DNA of 64,000 bases from Hedera helix (Eukaryota > Streptophyta > Magnoliopsida > Apiales > Araliaceae), in contig OX359282.1 in NCBI GenBank assembly GCA_947179155.2, positions 15,352,010 through 15,416,009 on the forward strand, written 5' to 3'. The position numbers and the translations under genes were made by a program. Numbering within the stretch: position 1 is the stretch's first letter; the number at the start of each line of letters is the position of its first letter. A model generated the notes under the pieces. It ran no database searches, was not told the DNA's origin, and was given only the letters and a program-made list of their open reading frames with translations. Positions 58,929 through 64,000 of the stretch are shown here, piece by piece.

Positions 58929-61122
58929 TGATGCCCCCAAATTTGGGTTCCATAACCTCGAGTTTAGTTCTCACAATCCAAAACATAAATCACATCTAAA
59001 TACATAATCTTCATTAACTTAACGAAATAATACATAATCGTTCCTTATAAAAGGTAATACAATACCAACGTCTTCTAACCTTAATAGAATCAATACATAT
59101 CTAAAGGGTTCATAAAATATTTACAACATTAAAATAAATACAACAATAAACTACAAGCATTCAATTTTTACTCTTTGGCTTTTTCCTTGCCCTTGTGTTT
59201 CTTAGAGCACTCGGGCTTAGTTGAAAAATAGTTCATGATATAGCAAGGGTGAACAACTAGCTTACTTAACAAGTTTAAGAACAATAAGTACAAATATGAT
59301 ATATCATGATTGAATAGAAATAACTTCTGAGTTTTCAACAATATATACTAATTATGAAAGAACGAGAATCAAGTTTCAATTAAAATAAATCATTGAGTCT
59401 TTACTGCTGAGTGGCCACTAAGGGCCATGAACTAATACTTAAGGTAAATCATATATATATCTGACCCTTTTATTATTTTGGTATTCGAGGGGATCAGCCT
59501 CTTGTACCCTATGTATATGCATAACATTCAGACATCTTGCGCAACAGTCAGTTTTTCGAATATAATCCCCTTATTAGGGTTGTTCGTTCCCAGTCTAACT
59601 ATAAGAATCCGCACCAACCAATGGTTTTGCTAAGTTTTTAAAAATATTCAAGATAATAAATTTATACATGCAGTCTCTAGTCGAAACAATTAACTTAGAC
59701 ATTCTTAAATAATTAATGAATCAAACAAACTATAAAATTTCAAATGCACTATGTGCGAATGCATAAACATTGATGTGGATTAATTTTCAATAATTAAGCC
59801 ACTTATAGCTCTTGAAAATTAATTAGAAGTTTAAGTATAGAAAACTTGTCTCGTCTAAAGCAATTAAATCTACTTCATTTGGAAAGACCTAATCATTGAC
59901 AAGGTATATTTTCAAAATTAGTAACACATATTGATTTATATTAATAACATTTATTCATTTTAAATTACTAACATTTAATCACATAATTAAATATTTATTA
60001 ATATATTAAACACTTAAAAATATTTTCATCCTTTGATAATATTTTATTCTCATACAATCAATATTAATCATTTAATATTGTTTATACCTTTATCTAATAT
60101 TATTAATCAAATAATAATATTTAAGTCATTTACTAATATTATTAATTATTTAATAATATTTTAACCATTTAATATTATATTAAACACTTACTAGTATTAT
60201 TAATCGTTTAATAATATTTTATTTATTTTATAATACTATTAATCATTAATCATTTAATAATATTATACTCTCTTTTCTAATATTATTAATCATTTAATAA
60301 TATTTATTCATTTACTAATATTATTCATCATTTAATAATATTTTATTAATTTTTTAATAATATTATTCATTTAATAATATTTTATTATGTTTCTAATATT
60401 ATTAATCATTTAATAATATTTATTAATTTTTTAATATTATTATTCATTTAATAATATTTTCTAATTTTCTAATATTATTAATCACTTAATAATATTTTAT
60501 ACATTTACCAATATTATTATCTATTTAATAATATTTTAATTATTTAATTTTTATCAAATATTAATATTATATTAAATTATATTTTCTGATTCATTTCATT
60601 CTCAAAAGATCCGACCCGACCCAGAATTAAAACATTAATTTTCTAAAAATGAACTAGGGCCTTGGTCATGTTTTTTAGTACAAAAACAGGACGTCAACCC
60701 AGTTCTAACATAATCCAATTTAGGGGTTTTTTTTCTTCAAAATTTTCAACTTTGACACTTTTAATTCAATCTTCAATAAAATATGTTATACACATCCAAA
60801 TGACACCAAATTAGATTTGTTATCTTCTTAACTTCTTATTCTTCAATATTTCATGCATCGATCGCATTTTCGATAAAATTGTTGACACAAAATTTAGGAT
60901 CGATCAACTAGGATTTCAAAAAGCGACATGTTTTGCGTTAAAGACCATAACTTGCACATTTCACCACATTTTTCAAATATTCAAGTTGGGGTATTCTTAC
61001 AACTCCTAGAGCTATCTTCCAAACCATAGAACTCATAAAAATAACATCCACTATAACAAGCTAAGGTGTTTACCGGTAACACGCTTTCATGTCTTTCCTT
61101 CTATCACTTTACATACCAAACA
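58929..61122 (-). repeat. G: LTR of the D family, interrupted by H
   Basis: Starts TGATGCCCCC (D: TGTGACGACCCC) right after AAGTA, its likely TSD. It follows the D LTR in order: GCAAGGGTGAACA near 59240, the hairpin at 59675-59700, the AT-hairpin array at 60090-60555, and ACCGGTAAC near 61070. It stops at 61122 where H begins. No primer site lies on its left, so it is either a solo LTR or the 3' LTR of a minus-strand element. Confidence 0.82.
60090..60555. repeat. AT-hairpin tandem array in G, about 12-13 units
   Basis: The units match those in D (AATATTATTAATCATTTAAT core) with longer and more varied linkers. Confidence 0.85.
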
Positions 61123-63102
61123 TGTTGATACTCATAATATGAAAGTAGTATGCCCTCAAGCCAATCACATTTCATGTGATAAGCATATACTTTGTAATTT
61201 TGTTCATTTATTAATAAAAGTATCAAGACATTTCTTTATTCATGATCAATTACTTGAATTAATCAAATGGATAAACCCATAGTTTTCGAGTAATACTTTT
61301 AGAACCATGATGAGGATCATGCTAATGAGATCTAAATTCAAGATAGCTCAAAACTAAAATTGTTCCTAATCATTGGATCACTAAAAAGGGGATTAGTAGA
61401 TCCGGATAGATTGGTACATACTATGTTTGCTCTTATGAAGAGGATGGTTGATCTCATAATCATTTGTGTAGAGACACTAAAGAAAGTATGTAGGTGCTTA
61501 TTAGAGAATAAGTTCATTGAACTTGACTTACTCAAGGAATACCTAATGGAGTTTTACTTGTCTGTCAATAGGAGTTCCTTATGTGATAGTCGTACAAGTG
61601 ATCATTGGACTTGAGATCATCATAGTATCTTGTGTGTACTAAGTTATACTTTGACATATTCCTTAAGACCTGTTGGTATATCAAAGGATATGCTTGGGTA
61701 TAATAAGGTACACATGGACATAGGTGAATAATCAACAAATGATCTACCACTTCCAATAAAAGGAGAGAATGTCCTATGCGATTCAATAAGTGACAACTCA
61801 AAAATCCCTAGCCAGTGTTGAATGGAATTAGAAAGGAGTTTCTAATTTATATTAACTAGAGTTGTGTATTTGTGAATTGAAATGCATACGATTAAATAAA
61901 TAAGACTTGAAAGAAATTTCATGTTTTATATTTGGTTGGGACATTGTATGGTAGAATGATTGAATTGTACGGTAACTATTTGCTGAAAGGTTCTTTTACG
62001 ATCAAATGTTGAAATCTATATTATCTGAAATGTCGACTAATCGCTAAGAGGGCTTACCCTTATTGTGGAATAATTATTTATTCTGAATTAATAAAGTTAA
62101 TTCGTAATAAATGAAATAGAATTGTTCTAATTTATTTATTATACAACCGGATTAATATGGAGAACCTAAAGGGTCAACCGCAAAATAGTAATATTTATTT
62201 TAGAAGTGGATGGCATAATCGTAATAATAAATTAAGTATATTTAATTTATACTATGGTGATATAATAAATTAAATAGCTTAATATTTTTATAGTTTAGTA
62301 TTTTAGAAATACTAACTATAAATTAATAAGAGGAATCTTATTATTATTATTATTATTACTATTATTATTATTACTAGTATTATTATTTAGTTCTTAAATG
62401 GTTTAGGAATTAATTAATAAGTAGTAGTATTAGTAAATAATTAAGTTCCTAAATAGTTTAGGAATTGTAATTATAATAATTAATTAAGTTACTAAATGGT
62501 TTAGTAATTAATTAATAATAAATACTCTCATTATTAAATAATTAAGTTCCTAAATGGTTTAGGAATTGTAATTAATTAATTTAGTTCTTAATTAAATTGG
62601 AAATTAAATTAAAACTCTAATCCTAAATAGTTTAGGAGGGTTGACTAGATCTATAAATAAGAGGAGTCTTATCATAGATTAAGATTACACACTCTTTCAT
62701 TAGTATAGAGAGAGTACTCCATAATTCTCTACATCTAAGGAGTTAGAGAGAGAGAGAATTAGGGCTAGCCACCCATGGTTTGGAGAAACCGTAATCCACT
62801 TCTTTAATTCATAGATCTCTTGGTGGATCACTTCTAGAGGCTTCACACTTGGGGAGCTAACATTGATCCGTGGAATCTAATTGGTAAATTTGAAGAAGAA
62901 CGTGAAGGGTTAAAGGGAGATGAACTTGTACTCGTGGAAGCTTGGTTCTATAAATGTATAAATTATTTTGTCATTCCTCAATTAATAATAGTCGTAAAAG
63001 AAAGATATTGGTTTGTACAAAAAAATAAAAATCTGATTTTTCTTGCTTCCGTTGCGCTTATATAATTTGATTATATGTATGCCACATTTTTGCAAACCAA
63101 CA
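61123..63102 (+). repeat. H 5' LTR, 1980 bp
   Basis: TGTTGATACTC at the start is followed by ATGCCCTCAAGCCAATCACA, a phrase common at the start of such plant LTRs. A TTA microsatellite lies at 62338-62392. Five palindromes of the type TTCCTAAA/TTTAGGAA lie between 62391 and 62637, and TATAAATA at 62652-62659 is the likely TATA box. The end is CCAACA at 63102. No protein-coding signal is seen. Confidence 0.78.
62391..62659 (+). promoter_or_regulatory. H LTR promoter region: five palindromes and a TATA box
   Basis: Palindromes are at 62391-62409, 62446-62464, 62489-62507, 62547-62565 and 62621-62637. The third has arms TTACTAAA/TTTAGTAA, with both sides changed together. TATAAATA at 62652 follows 14 bp after the last. 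Binding function is inferred. Confidence 0.55.
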
Positions 63103-63103
63103 A

Positions 63104-63116
63104 TGGCATTAAGAGC
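63104..63116 (+). other. H primer-binding site
   Basis: TGGCATTAAGAGC resembles the canonical TGGTATCAGAGC and starts 1 bp after the LTR. Confidence 0.75.
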
Positions 63117-64000
63117 CAAACTTATACGAATTATTAATTATTTTAATTTCATATATGTATGGGTATGTGTTTAGAATAATTTATTGGGCATAATTTGTTG
63201 CATAGAATCATGAGTTTTGAAAATCAATTGCAAAAATCGTGTTTTGAAAAGAAAAAAAAATTAAAAAAAATTCGTGCTAATACAGTGTCGGCGCGTCGCG
63301 CGGAATAGTGAGAGCCGCACATTACGCGTGAACTGATTTGGCGCGAATTGCGCGGAGAGCGTAGCGCGCATGGCGCGGGGACCATAGAGCTGGGAAGTGC
63401 GCGGGGCTGGCTTTTTGCGCAATGTGCGGGGTAGGACAAGGCGCGCAATGCGCGGGCTACTGTGCGCGGTGGCATTTTCGTAATATTGCAACTTCCGTTT
63501 TTTTTTTATAATTATTTTTGTATTTTTAAGCAAATTTTTAAATTTAAAAAAATAAAAGGTTTATTTTGGGTAATTTTAAAAATCTAAAAATTACAAAAAT
63601 ATAATAAAATTAAATATTTTATTTTTACTTGATTTTATAATTAAAATAAATATTTTATTTTAAATATAAAATTAGATTTCATGCAACTTTAAATTGCCCA
63701 TTAAATGATACTAATACATATATGGAATGTTTTCTTTAATTCATGAGATGAATATTATTTATTAATATATATGTTGATATATATGTTAATAAATGAGATT
63801 GATTATGGGCTATTGACCAATATAATTGGATTTAATTTTAATTAAATGCATGAATGAATGAGTTTTAATAAATGGGGTCTGCGTCCCTCGTCTTTTTAAT
63901 TTTTCTTATGTATAATTCTATCTCCCTCCTATGTACTTCCCCTTGACTGTTGATCAATGTTTCTATTTATTGTAAATAGTTTTGTTATATAATTAGTTAG
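63117..64000 (+). other. H leader with a GC-rich repeat island
   Basis: AT-rich leader without a gene. 63285-63480 is strikingly GC-rich, with five to seven variants of a GCGCAATGCGCGGGG-like unit, for example near 63362, 63398, 63418 and 63440. The short open stretches across this island on the minus strand have Arg/Ala bias and no family signature. Confidence 0.6.

Larger units (their letters stand above)
61123..64000 (+). mobile_element. H: Copia-like element, 5' LTR and leader, continuing past the window
   Basis: The LTR 61123-63102 begins TGTTG and ends CAACA. A Met-tRNA-type primer site with two changes follows at 63104. The leader extends to the window edge without a gag frame. Similarity in plan to the solo LTR at 1079-2614 points to the same superfamily. 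The assignment to Copia rests on LTR style only. Confidence 0.7.

Noticed and set aside
63285..63480. GC-rich island as a CpG-island gene promoter
   Set aside because: It lies in a retroelement leader just after the primer site, and similar islands recur in other elements of the window.
63224..63533. Arg/Ala-rich minus-strand frames in the H leader
   Set aside because: They come from the GC-rich repeat island. There is no start context or similarity.
1..64000. tRNA, rRNA or microRNA genes
   Set aside because: No cloverleaf or rRNA sequence was recognised. The tRNA-like words found are primer-binding sites.

Overview
This window is plant nuclear DNA, probably from a eudicot. It is AT-rich, has no bacterial-type genes, and is built almost entirely of nested LTR retrotransposons. 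The main groups are Tekay/Del-type chromoviruses, a Tat-type Ty3/gypsy element, a second chromovirus with a short LTR, and Copia-like LTRs. Only one short stretch (57129-57527) looks like possible host-gene sequence. Coordinates, target-site duplications (TSDs) and repeat alignments below were worked out by eye.

Layout. (1) 1-6144: decayed Tekay-type gag-pol on the + strand (T1), split inside gag by a clean solo LTR (1079-2614). (2) 6145-7652 and 28353-28395: remnant of a long AT-rich repeat family (E1). (3) 7653-28352: element A, minus strand, with 4.4-kb LTRs, TSD ATACT and a 1.9-kb internal region without coding potential. Element B (8091-18041, plus strand, Tat-type, TSD TATAT) sits inside one LTR of A. 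B has lost gag, protease, RT and RNase H. It keeps an integrase piece and two long antisense genes of the plant-mobile-domain type, one with a clear 87-bp intron. (4) 28396-32837: minus-strand Tekay remnant C2. (5) 32838-35447 and 50368-52935: Tekay-like LTR sequence F, split by element D. (6) 35448-50362: element D, minus strand, TSD AATCT, a complete but decayed Tekay element with an extra reading frame upstream of gag and a second E copy (44853-46605) in its leader. (7) 52941-55110: solo LTR of the B family, TSD GTTAT. (8) 55122-56260: LTR fragment I. (9) 57129 to the end: a possible host exon interrupted by chromovirus K, which is interrupted by LTR G (D family), which is interrupted by Copia-like element H running off the window.

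How it fits together. Junctions give the order of events: T1/E1/C2 are old, then A, then B; F, then D, then E2; host exon, then K, then G, then H. Only B's antisense genes look intact. No element in the window encodes a complete set of its own mobility proteins.

Most unusual signals: palindromic units with compensatory changes just upstream of TATA-like boxes in unrelated LTR families; doubled GC-rich hairpin islands in otherwise AT-rich elements; a 26-nt hairpin with covariation shared by all Tekay-type LTRs here; tandem arrays of AT hairpins in D-family LTRs; a conserved extra frame upstream of gag; and antisense PMD/DUF7745-like genes as the only intact cargo of a young Tat element.
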